Of a stretch of 64,000 nt of DNA, positions 28,399 through 36,956 are shown one piece after another. Position numbers and translations under genes: made by a program. This DNA comes from Lactobacillus intestinalis (GTDB lineage Bacteria; Bacillota; Bacilli; Lactobacillales; Lactobacillaceae). The notes beneath the pieces are model-generated. The model was not told where the DNA came from. It made no database searches and saw nothing but the letters and a program-made list of their open reading frames with translations. The first letter of the stretch is position 1, and each line of letters opens with the position of its first letter. Location of the stretch: contig NZ_CP072983.1 in the NCBI RefSeq assembly GCF_024397795.1, forward strand, positions 682,001-746,000. Direction: 5' to 3'.

Positions 28399-29288
28399 CA
28401 AAAACTGAGGAAGGAACTGTTGTTGGCTTAATAGCTGGCTTTTATGATGTGGAATTAACATCGGGGCAACGAGTTAGAACAAGAGCACGTGGAGTTTTTC
28501 GACAAAAAAAGCAAAAACCTGCTGTTGGAGATCATGTTGAAGTTCAAGTTGATGAAAAGGGGACTAGTTATTTAGTTAAAATTCTTCCGCGAATTAATCG
28601 GATTGGACGTCCAGCCGTAGCTAATGTGAGCCATGTTTTGTTAGTAATTTCTGCGGTCCAACCAGATTTTTCATTACAATTACTTGACCGTTTCTTAACT
28701 TTCTTTTCTTGGCAAGGTGTTAATGTTAGTATCTATCTGTCAAAAAGTGATTTAATTTCCAAAGAGCAATTAGAAAAAATCAAGACAGACTTGGCTTATT
28801 ATCAAAAAATAGGGTATCCAGTTTTTTATGAAGCTCAAGATGTAGAAAAGATTATTCAAACAATTAAAAAGGGTGAAATTTGGACTTTAGCTGGTCAATC
28901 GGGGGCTGGAAAGTCAACTTTACTTAATAAGCTTAAAAAAGACGCTAATCAATTAACAGGCGCAATTTCAATGAGTTTAAATCGAGGAAAGCATACTACT
29001 CGTCAAGTACAATTGTTTTCACTTGGAGAGGGCTTTTTAGCTGATACGCCTGGATTCTCTTCAATTGATCTTACCCCAATTAAATTGAACGAATTGTGTA
29101 ATTATTTTGTTGAATTTAAAAAAGCCAGTGTAAAGTGTAAGTTTAGAGGGTGTCAACATTTAAAAGAACCTGGTTGTGAAGTTAAATTGCTTCTTAAAGA
29201 AGGTAAAATTAAACAAAGTCGATATGATGACTATTTAGCTATGAGAACTGAAATCAGCGAAGGTCGGATTCCAGAGTATTTAAAATAA
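28395..29288 (+). CDS. rsgA: Ribosome small-subunit-dependent GTPase RsgA
   Basis: A 297-residue circularly permuted GTPase assisting 30S maturation. The N-terminal OB fold spans about 1-65 ([15 protein letters not shown]). The GTPase motifs occur in permuted order, with the SKSDLI-type G4 before the P-loop [14 protein letters not shown] and then DTPGFSS. The C-terminal zinc knuckle [14 protein letters not shown] closes the protein. The start overlaps prkC by four bases. In related bacteria PrkC phosphorylates this protein, in keeping with the shared operon. Confidence 0.96.
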   Translation: MTKTEEGTVVGLIAGFYDVELTSGQRVRTRARGVFRQKKQKPAVGDHVEVQVDEKGTSYLVKILPRINRIGRPAVANVSHVLLVISAVQPDFSLQLLDRFLTFFSWQGVNVSIYLSKSDLISKEQLEKIKTDLAYYQKIGYPVFYEAQDVEKIIQTIKKGEIWTLAGQSGAGKSTLLNKLKKDANQLTGAISMSLNRGKHTTRQVQLFSLGEGFLADTPGFSSIDLTPIKLNELCNYFVEFKKASVKCKFRGCQHLKEPGCEVKLLLKEGKIKQSRYDDYLAMRTEISEGRIPEYLK

Positions 29289-29303
29289 GTTGGAGGGTTC
29301 CAG

Positions 29304-29960
29304 ATGATTGCACCGTCAATTTTGAATGCAGATAATTTAAATCTAAAAAATGGTATAAAAAAAGCTGTGGAAGCTGGAATAGGTCGTTTCCATATTGATA
29401 TTATGGATGGTCATTTTGTACCTAACCTTTCTTTTGGACCAGAATTAGTTAGTGATTTTAAACGTGAATTTCCAATGACAGATGCCGAAATTCATCTAAT
29501 GAGTGATGCACCTAAGGTTTTAGTTCCGGAGTTTGTAAAGGCTGGTGCCGATCTCATCGAAATTCATTATGAGGCAATGAGTGAAGAAGAAGTAAATTAC
29601 TGGCTTGATTATTTGAAGTCTAATGGTGTAAAAACCGGCCTGGTTCTTAATCCAGATACTCCCGTTGAAGTGCTTAAACGTTTTTATTCTAAACTTGATC
29701 AAGTGCTTTTAATGACCGTTTATCCAGGATTTGGTGGACAAAAATTTCTTGAAGGTTCTGATGAAAAAATTAGTCGGGCTCGAGAACTTTTAGATCAATT
29801 AAATCCTAAAATTAAGATTGAAGTGGATGGCGGAATAAATGCGGAAACTGCCCTAATTGCTAAGAATGCAGGCGCAGAAATCTTTGTGGCAGGCTCTTAT
29901 ATTTTTGGTAGCGGCGATATTGGCGCTCAAGTTAATAAACTAAGTGAGATTGTAAAATGA
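29304..29960 (+). CDS. rpe: Ribulose-phosphate 3-epimerase
   Basis: A 218-residue TIM-barrel enzyme interconverting ribulose and xylulose 5-phosphates in the pentose-phosphate/phosphoketolase pathway. It starts MIAPSILNADN; the metal and catalytic residues lie in HIDIMDGHFVPN, VYPGFGGQKF and EVDGGINAETA. Good ribosome site GGAGGG. The stop overlaps the thiN ATG (ATGA). It links functionally with ribose uptake upstream. Confidence 0.95.
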   Translation: MIAPSILNADNLNLKNGIKKAVEAGIGRFHIDIMDGHFVPNLSFGPELVSDFKREFPMTDAEIHLMSDAPKVLVPEFVKAGADLIEIHYEAMSEEEVNYWLDYLKSNGVKTGLVLNPDTPVEVLKRFYSKLDQVLLMTVYPGFGGQKFLEGSDEKISRARELLDQLNPKIKIEVDGGINAETALIAKNAGAEIFVAGSYIFGSGDIGAQVNKLSEIVK

Positions 29961-30652
29961 AAGCTTACGCACTTTTAGGTGCTCCAGAAGGAAATTGGCC
30001 CAATGATATTAGAGAGAGATTTTTAGAAGCAAGAAAAGCTGGAAATTTAATTATTGGGGTAGATCGGGGAAGCCTGCTATTAAATGAATTGGGAATCACT
30101 CCTGATTTGGCGATTGGAGATTTTGATTCGCTTAAAAGATTTGAATTAGCTGAGCTTGAAAGTTCTGTTCCTGATATTCGATATTCTAATCCTATCAAGG
30201 ATCTGACTGATTCCGAGCTAATGATTAAAGTTGCTTTTGAGGATTATCACGTTGATAATCTTACTATTTTAGGCGCAACTGGTGGTCGCATAGACCATTA
30301 TTTAGTTAATTTGTTAATGATGCTCAGACCTAGGGTTAGAAAATTTATTGAAAAAGTTACTTTAATCGATAAGCAAAATGAAATTAGATTTTATAATCCA
30401 GGAAAGCATCTAATTAAAAAGGCTCCAGAATATTTTTATTTTGGAATTTGGAATTTAACACCGGTGAAAAATTTAAATATTTTGAAGGCGAGATATGAAT
30501 TAAAAAACTTTTCCAGTGATTATCAGCAGGTTTTTTCTTCCAATGAATTTAGAAGAGATCAATCTTTTTTTGAATTAGATTTTGAAAAGGGGACAATTGG
30601 GGTAATTTTCTCTAAGGATATTGATCGCTTCCATAATGTAAAAAGAATTTGA
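29957..30652 (+). CDS. thiN: Thiamine pyrophosphokinase
   Basis: A 231-residue enzyme that makes thiamine diphosphate from thiamine and ATP. It has the ATP-binding GVDRGSLLL, GDFDSL and KDLTDSELM motifs and GATGGRIDHYL. Coupled to rpe by a 4-base overlap, as in many Firmicutes. The last codons and the stop lie in the first copy of a 19-base tandem duplication whose second copy forms part of the terminator. Confidence 0.93.
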   Translation: MKAYALLGAPEGNWPNDIRERFLEARKAGNLIIGVDRGSLLLNELGITPDLAIGDFDSLKRFELAELESSVPDIRYSNPIKDLTDSELMIKVAFEDYHVDNLTILGATGGRIDHYLVNLLMMLRPRVRKFIEKVTLIDKQNEIRFYNPGKHLIKKAPEYFYFGIWNLTPVKNLNILKARYELKNFSSDYQQVFSSNEFRRDQSFFELDFEKGTIGVIFSKDIDRFHNVKRI

Positions 30653-30672
30653 GAATGTAAAAAGAATTTGAG
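30635..30672 (+). repeat. 19-base tandem duplication across the thiN stop codon
   Basis: AATGTAAAAAGAATTTGAG occurs twice, exactly and without a gap (30635-30653 and 30654-30672). Copy 1 encodes the thiN C-terminus and stop. Copy 2 supplies the left arm of the terminator. Confidence 0.95.
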
Positions 30673-30695
30673 ATTGGGCTCAAATTCTTTTTTAT
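30661..30695 (+). terminator. Terminator after thiN
   Basis: A 12-bp stem AAAGAATTTGAG / CTCAAATTCTTT with loop ATTGGG, then a T-rich tail. Confidence 0.9.
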
Positions 30696-30754
30696 TTTTG
30701 GAAAAAATGAGTAAAATAGAAGTAAGGTATGATTATACAAAAGAGGTCAAGACT

Positions 30755-31048
30755 ATGAAATATACAGATTTTGAAAAAGATATCGCAGACTTTGATAATG
30801 GCCGTTATGAAGCTCGTCTTCACAGAGATGCGGAAAAGGAAAAGCATCATCAAGTAGATGTTTATGATAAAAAGAAGAAGAGGACTATTGCTAGTATTGC
30901 AGGTGATGATACCAATATTTTGCAACAAGATTTAGGTATGCCAACTAAATTAGGTGAGATGATTACCGATTATGCTTACACACCTTTGGACGAAAGAATG
31001 GCTGATGAAATTCCTGCCGACGATATTCACAATAATACCGAAAGATAA
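30755..31048 (+). CDS. Small acidic/basic protein of unknown function
   Basis: A 97-residue cytoplasmic protein starting MKYTDFEKDIADFDNGRYEA. It is highly charged, with a KEKHHQVDVYDKKKKR stretch around residues 30-45, an acidic C-terminus (DERMADEIPADDIHNN), no Cys, no TM helix and no signal peptide. The ATG is preferred over starts 29 codons upstream, which would lie in the thiN terminator. It has terminators on both sides and is probably a single-gene unit. I do not recognise a family; it may be lactobacillus-specific. Confidence 0.65.
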   Translation: MKYTDFEKDIADFDNGRYEARLHRDAEKEKHHQVDVYDKKKKRTIASIAGDDTNILQQDLGMPTKLGEMITDYAYTPLDERMADEIPADDIHNNTER

Positions 31049-31077
31049 AAAAGCATCCCTAATTGGGATGCTTTTTG
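31048..31077 (+). terminator. Terminator after the 97-residue unknown gene
   Basis: Stem AAAAGCATCCC / GGGATGCTTTTT with loop TAATT. Confidence 0.9.
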
Positions 31078-31083
31078 CATAAT

Positions 31084-31117
31084 AAAAACCCTTCAGAAAT
31101 TCATCTAGGAGGGTTTG
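31084..31117 (-). terminator. Terminator after rpmB (minus strand)
   Basis: On the minus strand, AAACCCTC and AAGGGTTT form a stem with a 15-base loop, followed by TTATT. Confidence 0.7.
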
Positions 31118-31125
31118 GTCAATTA

Positions 31126-31311
31126 CTAGACACGAGTTACTTTACCAGACTTCAAAGTCTTGGTTGAAACCCAAACGCGCTTTGGCTTACCGTCAACAAG
31201 AATGCGAACTTTTTGAAGGTTTGGCTTCCAAGCACGACGAGCTGAATTCAATGCGTGTGAACGTTTGTTACCAAAAGTAGTCTTCTTACCTGTCACAAAA
31301 TCTTTTGCCAT
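31126..31311 (-). CDS. rpmB: 50S ribosomal protein L28
   Basis: A 61-residue large-subunit protein starting [20 protein letters not shown]. It has no Cys, so it is the zinc-free form. It lies opposite to its neighbours, as in other Firmicutes where rpmB is divergent from yloU. GGAGG precedes the ATG, and a promoter (TTGAAA, TATCGT) lies upstream. Confidence 0.97.
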   Translation of the reverse strand: MAKDFVTGKKTTFGNKRSHALNSARRAWKPNLQKVRILVDGKPKRVWVSTKTLKSGKVTRV

Positions 31312-31349
31312 TTGCTAAACCTCCTTTATTTGTGTTTTCATACTTAATT

Positions 31350-31378
31350 ACGATAGCATATGTTTGAACTCTTTTCAA
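31350..31378 (-). promoter_or_regulatory. Promoter of rpmB
   Basis: Minus strand: -35 TTGAAA, 17-base spacer, -10 TATCGT, 39 bases before the ATG. Confidence 0.45.
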
Positions 31379-31408
31379 TAAGAAAAGTATTTTTTATTGA
31401 AATCAGTT

Positions 31409-31437
31409 TTGATGAGCGTTTAGTGAATTACTATGAT
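31409..31437 (+). promoter_or_regulatory. Promoter of yloU-fakA-recG-plsX-acpP
   Basis: -35 TTGATG, 17-base spacer, -10 TATGAT, 43 bases before the yloU ATG. Confidence 0.65.
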
Positions 31438-31479
31438 AAAATAAATGCGTATATTAAGACAATGAGACGGAGGACAAAA

Positions 31480-31842
31480 ATGGCTGTTAAAATCAAAACA
31501 AAAGATGGTTTGATAGATATTTCAAACGGAGTAATTGCAACTGTTGTTGGTGGTGCAGCTACGTCTAATTACGGCGTTGTTGGAATGGCTTCAAAAAATG
31601 CCATTCGCGATGGCTTTGATGGTATTCTTAATCGAGCTAATTACAAGCGCGGTGTTGTTGTTAAGTCAAAGGATAATAAGATTACGGTTGATGTTTATAT
31701 TATCGTTGGATATGGTTTGAAACTTTCAGAAGTTAGCCGTAATGTTCAAGATAGCGTTAAATTCAATTTGAAGAATCAGTTAGGGATTGATGCTAAATCG
31801 GTTAATGTTATTGTACAAGGTGTAAAGGTACTTGACGAATAA
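31480..31842 (+). CDS. yloU: Asp23/Gls24-family protein YloU
   Basis: A 120-residue protein of the Asp23 family beginning MAVKIKTKDGLIDISNGVIA. The core VIATVVGGAATSNYGVVGMAS and the later GLKLSEVSRNVQDSVKF are family features. Start chosen at the ATG after ACGGAGGAC; upstream in-frame starts precede the ribosome site. The locus yloU-yloV (fakA) is conserved in Firmicutes, and its product is thought to act with fatty-acid metabolism, though this is not established. Confidence 0.9.
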   Translation: MAVKIKTKDGLIDISNGVIATVVGGAATSNYGVVGMASKNAIRDGFDGILNRANYKRGVVVKSKDNKITVDVYIIVGYGLKLSEVSRNVQDSVKFNLKNQLGIDAKSVNVIVQGVKVLDE

Positions 31843-31863
31843 CGCAAGCGGAGGTTAAGAATA

Positions 31864-33522
31864 TTGGTTTTAAAAGAAATAGATAGTAAACAATTTAGAG
31901 ATATGGTTCGTGTAGCCACTCACCGAATGGGAAAAAATGCGGAATTTGTTAATTCCTTGAATGTTTTCCCCGTTCCAGATGGTGATACTGGTACTAACAT
32001 GAATTTAACCATCGAAAGCGGAGCTAAAGCAGTTGCTGAAAATCCAAGCACAAGTGTTGGAGATTTGACTGAAAGCTTAGCTAAAGGGATGTTAATGGGG
32101 GCGCGTGGAAACAGTGGGGTTATTACTTCACAATTGTTTAGAGGAGTCTACAAGGCTACTCAAGGCATGAAAACTTTAAATGCCCAAGAATTAGCTAATG
32201 CTTTTTCAAACGGAGTTGCAACTGCTTATAAGGCAGTTATGAAGCCTGTTGAAGGTACAATTCTGACGGTTGCTCGTGTTGCCGCAACCGAAGGTGCAAG
32301 TAAGGCAAGCGAAACTGGAGACGTTGAAGAAGTTATGAAAGCAATCGTTGAAGGAGCTAAAAAGGCCTTAAAGACTACGCCAGATTTACTTCCAGTTCTG
32401 AAGCAAGTAGGTGTAGTTGATTCTGGTGGTCAAGGATTACTATTTATCTATGAAGGATTTTTAGAAGGTCTTCTTGGAGAAAACTTTGCAGATCAATATC
32501 AACCCGATGAAACTGAAATGGACGAAATGATTAATGCCATGCACCACCAATCCGTCCAAAGTCAATTAGCTACTCAAGATATTACTAATGGTTACTGTAC
32601 GGAAATCATGGTTGATTTGACTGCTGACGTACCAAATAAAAAGCCTTTTGAATTAGAAAAGTTTAGAGAACACTTATCTAACTTGGGAGATTCTTTACTT
32701 GCGGTTTCTGATGGTGAAGTAGCTAAAGTTCACGTTCATACTGAACACCCTGGAGATGTGTTCCAATATGGTAGTCAATTTGGTCAACTAGGTAAAATTA
32801 AGATTGACAACATGCGTATCCAACATGAAACGATTGTTGATAATGATGAACAAAAGCAAGAAGCAGTTGATTTTGCTGTAATTGCAGTGGCTTCAGGAAA
32901 TGGAATTCGCAAGTTGTTTGAAAGCGAAGGCGTCAATAGAATTATTTCTGGTGGCCAAACTATGAATCCATCTACTGCAGATATTGTAGATGCAATTAAA
33001 AAATCTGGTGCTAAGCAAGCTATTATTTTGCCAAATAACGGCAATATTGTAATGGCAGCTAAGCAAGCAGCTGAAGTAAGTGATATTCCAGTCGGGATTG
33101 TGCCAACTAAGACAATTTCTCAAGGTTTGACTGCGATGCTTTCGTTTGATCCAAACGCTTCCGTAGATGAAAACGTTGAAGCAATGACTGAAGATCTTGA
33201 TACTGTTGTTTCTGGGGAGGTAACTCAAGCTAATCGTGATACTGTGATTGATGAAATTGAGATTCACAAGAATGATTACTTGGGAATTGTAGATGGCAGT
33301 ATTCGCATAGATAATCCAAATTTGATTAATGCGACTGTTGAAATGATCGAAAAGATGTTAGATGAAGATTCAGAAATCGTTACTTTGATGTATGGTCGTG
33401 ATTCTAATAAGTCTCAAGCAGAGCAAGTAGTTGAAAGGTTGGAAGCCAGTCATGATGACCTTGAATTTGAAATTCATGATGGTGGCCAACCAGTTTATAA
33501 TTTCTTAGTTTCAGTTGAATAA
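31864..33522 (+). CDS. fakA: Fatty acid kinase ATP-binding subunit FakA (YloV/DAK family)
   Basis: A 552-residue protein. The N-terminal DhaL-like kinase domain (residues 1-200) contains NVFPVPDGDTGTNM, whose Asp residues bind Mg-ADP, and KGMLMGARGNSGVITSQ. A middle domain and a C-terminal FakB-interacting region follow (PVYNFLVSVE at the end). Together with a FakB lipid carrier it makes acyl-phosphate for phospholipid synthesis, matching plsX two genes later. The start is a TTG 8 bases after GGAGG. Confidence 0.93.
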   Translation: MVLKEIDSKQFRDMVRVATHRMGKNAEFVNSLNVFPVPDGDTGTNMNLTIESGAKAVAENPSTSVGDLTESLAKGMLMGARGNSGVITSQLFRGVYKATQGMKTLNAQELANAFSNGVATAYKAVMKPVEGTILTVARVAATEGASKASETGDVEEVMKAIVEGAKKALKTTPDLLPVLKQVGVVDSGGQGLLFIYEGFLEGLLGENFADQYQPDETEMDEMINAMHHQSVQSQLATQDITNGYCTEIMVDLTADVPNKKPFELEKFREHLSNLGDSLLAVSDGEVAKVHVHTEHPGDVFQYGSQFGQLGKIKIDNMRIQHETIVDNDEQKQEAVDFAVIAVASGNGIRKLFESEGVNRIISGGQTMNPSTADIVDAIKKSGAKQAIILPNNGNIVMAAKQAAEVSDIPVGIVPTKTISQGLTAMLSFDPNASVDENVEAMTEDLDTVVSGEVTQANRDTVIDEIEIHKNDYLGIVDGSIRIDNPNLINATVEMIEKMLDEDSEIVTLMYGRDSNKSQAEQVVERLEASHDDLEFEIHDGGQPVYNFLVSVE

Positions 33523-33524
33523 AA

Positions 33525-35561
33525 ATGAATAATGCGTTATTTACTCCGGTGACAGATTTAAAGGGTGTCGGGACAAAGACTGCAGCTGATCTTGGAAGCT
33601 TAGGAATATACAGTATTTATGATTTGCTATATTATTTTCCTTTTCGCTATGATGAATTAGAGTCAATGCCACTTGATCAAGTCATGGATGGTCAAAAGGT
33701 AATGCTGAAAGGGATTGTTGCAACGGAACCTTTTGTTAGTCGATTTGGTTATAAAAAAACGCGCCTAAGTTTCAAATTAAGAATTGACCATGAAGTTGTC
33801 ATGGTCAATTTTTTTAATCAGCCTTGGTTAAAAAGTAAAATTGAAATTGGTAAAGATGTGGCTATCTATGGAAAATACAATTTAGCTAGACAATCTTTAT
33901 CAGCTTTTAAGTTTGTTGCTGCTAAAGAAAATGATAGTGGTTTAGCACCAGTTTATCCGGTGAATAAACATATTCATCAGAAAAAACTGGTTAGTTTAAT
34001 TAAATTAGCTTTAGATGAATATTTGGAAAATGTTGAAGACATTGTTCCCCTGCAAATTCGTCAAAAGTATCGCTTGCTTTCTGATAAAGATTTAGTGAAG
34101 TGGATGCATAAACCAAATAATATTTCTCAAGCTGAAATTGCAAAGAGGAGTGCAATTTTTAGAGAATTCTATCTCTTTCAAATTCAGCTTGCGCTCTTAA
34201 TGAATGAAAATTCTAAGCAGTCACAGGGATTTGCTAAAAAATATGACTTGCAAGAAGTAGCCAAATTAACAAAATCCTTGCCTTTTGAGCTCTCTCATGA
34301 CCAAAAGCATGTGATTAACGAGATTTTTGCTGATATACATTCACCACGTCAAATGGGACGCCTACTTCAAGGGGATGTAGGATCAGGGAAAACCATTGTA
34401 GCTGTTTATGCGATTTATGCGGCAATTACGGCGGGGTATCAAGCAGCATTGATGGTACCAACCGAAATTTTGGCGACCCAACATTTCAAAAAAATTGACG
34501 AACTTTTGCGTCCTCTAGGAGTAAGAGTTGCGCTTTTGACTGGAAATACTAAAACCTTAGAAAGACGTGAAATATATCGGGAATTAACTGACGGTACAAT
34601 CAATGTGGTGATCGGCACCCACGCTTTGATTCAGAATAATGTGATTTTTAAAAAGCTCGGGTTGGTTATTATTGATGAACAGCACCGTTTTGGGGTAGGG
34701 CAAAGGCGTTCTCTGATTAATAAAGGAGAAAATCCTGATGTTTTAGCTATGACGGCAACGCCAATTCCTCGTACTTTGGCTTTAACGGTTTATAGCGATA
34801 TGCAAGTTTCAGAAATCCATGAACTTCCATCCGGGCGCAAGCCGATTATTTCCAATTGGAAAACTAGCAGTCAAATGGATGAAGTTTATCAAAGAATGCA
34901 TGAACAATTAAAAGCTGGTTTTCAAATCTATGCGGTGACGCCTTTGATTACCGAATCAGAAGTACTTGATTTGAAAAATGCGGAGACTCTTCATGCTAAA
35001 CTTAAGCATGATTTTCCAGATCAGAATGTTGTCTTGTTGCATGGCCAAATGTCTGGTGCTCAAAAAGATGAAATTATGACGGATTTTGTCAATAAAAAAA
35101 TCGATATTTTGGTCACGACGAGTGTAATTGAAGTGGGCGTAGATGTTCCTAATGCTAACATGATGGTAATTTACAATGCTGATCGTTTTGGCTTAAGCCA
35201 GCTCCATCAGTTAAGAGGGAGAATTGGCCGTGGAAAAACACAAAGTTACTGTTATTTTGTTGCTGATCCAAAAACTGAATCTGGAAAGGCTAGAATGAAA
35301 ATTATTGCGCAAATTTCCGATGGCTTTAAATTGGCCGAAGAAGATTTGAAAATGAGAGGCCAAGGGGATTTATTTGGTAAAGCTCAATCAGGTGTGCCTG
35401 AATTTAGGGTAGGCAATGTAGTAAATAACTACAATACTCTAGTTGTTGCTCAAAAAGTTGCTCGCATTTTGGTTAAAGAAGATCCTAATTTAACAAATTC
35501 TAGTCATAAATTTTTAAAACAGGTGTTAAAATATAAAGAAGTACAACAAAATCGAGACTAA
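33525..35561 (+). CDS. recG: ATP-dependent DNA helicase RecG
   Basis: A 678-residue branch-migration helicase. The N-terminal wedge/OB domain spans about 1-230, Walker A GDVGSGKTIVAVY is near 285, the DEQHRFG box near 385, GSTAT-like MTATPIPRT near 410, and QLRGRIGRG near 560. The C-terminal TRG-like block RGQGDLFGKAQSG is also present. It starts two bases after fakA. Confidence 0.97.
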   Translation: MNNALFTPVTDLKGVGTKTAADLGSLGIYSIYDLLYYFPFRYDELESMPLDQVMDGQKVMLKGIVATEPFVSRFGYKKTRLSFKLRIDHEVVMVNFFNQPWLKSKIEIGKDVAIYGKYNLARQSLSAFKFVAAKENDSGLAPVYPVNKHIHQKKLVSLIKLALDEYLENVEDIVPLQIRQKYRLLSDKDLVKWMHKPNNISQAEIAKRSAIFREFYLFQIQLALLMNENSKQSQGFAKKYDLQEVAKLTKSLPFELSHDQKHVINEIFADIHSPRQMGRLLQGDVGSGKTIVAVYAIYAAITAGYQAALMVPTEILATQHFKKIDELLRPLGVRVALLTGNTKTLERREIYRELTDGTINVVIGTHALIQNNVIFKKLGLVIIDEQHRFGVGQRRSLINKGENPDVLAMTATPIPRTLALTVYSDMQVSEIHELPSGRKPIISNWKTSSQMDEVYQRMHEQLKAGFQIYAVTPLITESEVLDLKNAETLHAKLKHDFPDQNVVLLHGQMSGAQKDEIMTDFVNKKIDILVTTSVIEVGVDVPNANMMVIYNADRFGLSQLHQLRGRIGRGKTQSYCYFVADPKTESGKARMKIIAQISDGFKLAEEDLKMRGQGDLFGKAQSGVPEFRVGNVVNNYNTLVVAQKVARILVKEDPNLTNSSHKFLKQVLKYKEVQQNRD

Positions 35562-35581
35562 AAAGATTGTGATGATTTATT

Positions 35582-36592
35582 ATGAAAAAAATTGCGATTG
35601 ATGCAATGGGTGGAGAAAATGCACCTAAAGCAATAATTGATGGTGTTTTAAAAGTAAAATCAGAATTACCTGATACTAGGTTTATTTTATTTGGCGATAA
35701 AGAAGAAATTCGCAAGCTCCTCCCTAAAGATCAGATTAATGATCAATTGGAAGTAGTACCTACTACAGAAGTAATCAATGATGAAGATGAGCCAGTAAGA
35801 GCAATTCGTCGCAAAAAAGATTCTTCAATGGTTGTTGCAGCTAATTATGTTAAAGAAGGAAAAGCCGATGCTTTGTTTTCTTTAGGTAATACAGGAGCAC
35901 TTCTTGCGTGTGGAATTTTCATTATTGGTAGAATTAAAGGAATTGCACGTCCAGGATTAATGCCAACTTTACCTGCTCAAAATTCTGATCGTGGATATAA
36001 TATTATTGATGTTGGAGCAAATGCTAAATCTAAACCCGAATATATTTTAGAATGGGCTCAAATGGCAAGCTATTATGCTAAAAAGATTCGTGGTGTTGAA
36101 AATCCAAAAGTTGCACTTTTAAATAATGGTGCTGAAGATGATAAAGGTGATGAACTTCATCAGGAAGCTTATAAATTACTCAAAGAGAGTGATTTAAATT
36201 TCATCGGTAATATTGAAGGTAACGAATTAATGACAGGAAAGGCGGATGTGGTAGCTACTGACGGTTTTTCTGGTAACATTGCTTTAAAGAGTATCGAAGG
36301 AATGTCGAGTGTTTTGCTTCACTCTTTAAAAGATAGTTTACTTAACAACGGTCTAATGACAAAGGTTGGCGCTTTGTTAATTAAAAATGCTGTTTCAGAT
36401 TTACGGTCTAAATATGATACAGCTAAGCATGGGGGAGCAGTTTTAATGGGAGTCAATGCTCCTGTAGTCAAAACCCATGGTCGTTCTAACGAAAGACCAA
36501 TTTATTACACTCTTAAGCAAATTGATAAAATATTAGATGAAAAGTTAATTGATGAATTTAAGCAAAACTTTTCTAATAAAAAGGAGAATTAA
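35582..36592 (+). CDS. plsX: Phosphate acyltransferase PlsX
   Basis: A 336-residue enzyme converting acyl-ACP to acyl-phosphate, the first step toward phosphatidic acid. It starts MKKIAIDAMGGENAPKAI; GNTGALLACG, PALPT-like GLMPTLPAQN and TDGFSGNIALKS are conserved blocks. acpP follows two bases later. The fapR, fabD and fabG genes that surround plsX in Bacillus are absent, so the fab cluster must lie elsewhere or be lost. Confidence 0.96.
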   Translation: MKKIAIDAMGGENAPKAIIDGVLKVKSELPDTRFILFGDKEEIRKLLPKDQINDQLEVVPTTEVINDEDEPVRAIRRKKDSSMVVAANYVKEGKADALFSLGNTGALLACGIFIIGRIKGIARPGLMPTLPAQNSDRGYNIIDVGANAKSKPEYILEWAQMASYYAKKIRGVENPKVALLNNGAEDDKGDELHQEAYKLLKESDLNFIGNIEGNELMTGKADVVATDGFSGNIALKSIEGMSSVLLHSLKDSLLNNGLMTKVGALLIKNAVSDLRSKYDTAKHGGAVLMGVNAPVVKTHGRSNERPIYYTLKQIDKILDEKLIDEFKQNFSNKKEN

Positions 36593-36594
36593 AT

Positions 36595-36837
36595 ATGACA
36601 GAAGAAGAAATTTTTAACAAAATTAGTGCAATGATTGCTGATAACTTTGATATTGATCAAGACAAGATTACTAAAGACACTGATTTTACTAATGATTTAG
36701 ATGCGGATTCTATCGATTTAGTTGAATTTATTTTACAACTTGAAGATGAATTTGGCGCAGAAATTCCTGATGAAGAAGCCGAAAAAATAAAAACTGTAGG
36801 TGATGCAGTTGCTTATGTTAAGACTCATCAAGGCTAG
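36595..36837 (+). CDS. acpP: Acyl carrier protein
   Basis: An 80-residue acidic carrier protein. Ser39 in DADSIDLVEF is the 4'-phosphopantetheine site. GGAG precedes the ATG and the gene is coupled to plsX. In most Firmicutes rnc follows at once; here the opp operon and a mobile element separate acpP from rnc by about 7.7 kb. Confidence 0.96.
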   Translation: MTEEEIFNKISAMIADNFDIDQDKITKDTDFTNDLDADSIDLVEFILQLEDEFGAEIPDEEAEKIKTVGDAVAYVKTHQG

Positions 36838-36853
36838 TTTTTAATAAAAAAAG

Positions 36854-36886
36854 ACCGGTCCTCCATTTGCATGGGGCCGGTTTTGT
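36854..36886 (+). terminator. Terminator after acpP (contains the opp -35 box in its loop)
   Basis: Stem ACCGGTCCTCCAT / ATGGGGCCGGTT with loop TTGC, then TTTTGTG. Confidence 0.85.
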
Positions 36887-36895
36887 GTTTATAAT
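36867..36895 (+). promoter_or_regulatory. Promoter of the opp operon, embedded in the acpP terminator
   Basis: -35 TTGCAT (36867-36872, in the terminator loop), exact 17-base spacer, consensus -10 TATAAT (36890-36895). The leader to oppD is about 55 bases. Confidence 0.7.
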
Positions 36896-36956
36896 TAGAA
36901 ATTAAATTAAGAAAGTTTAAAACACTTTAATATTTTGAAAAATGGAGGAATGGCTT

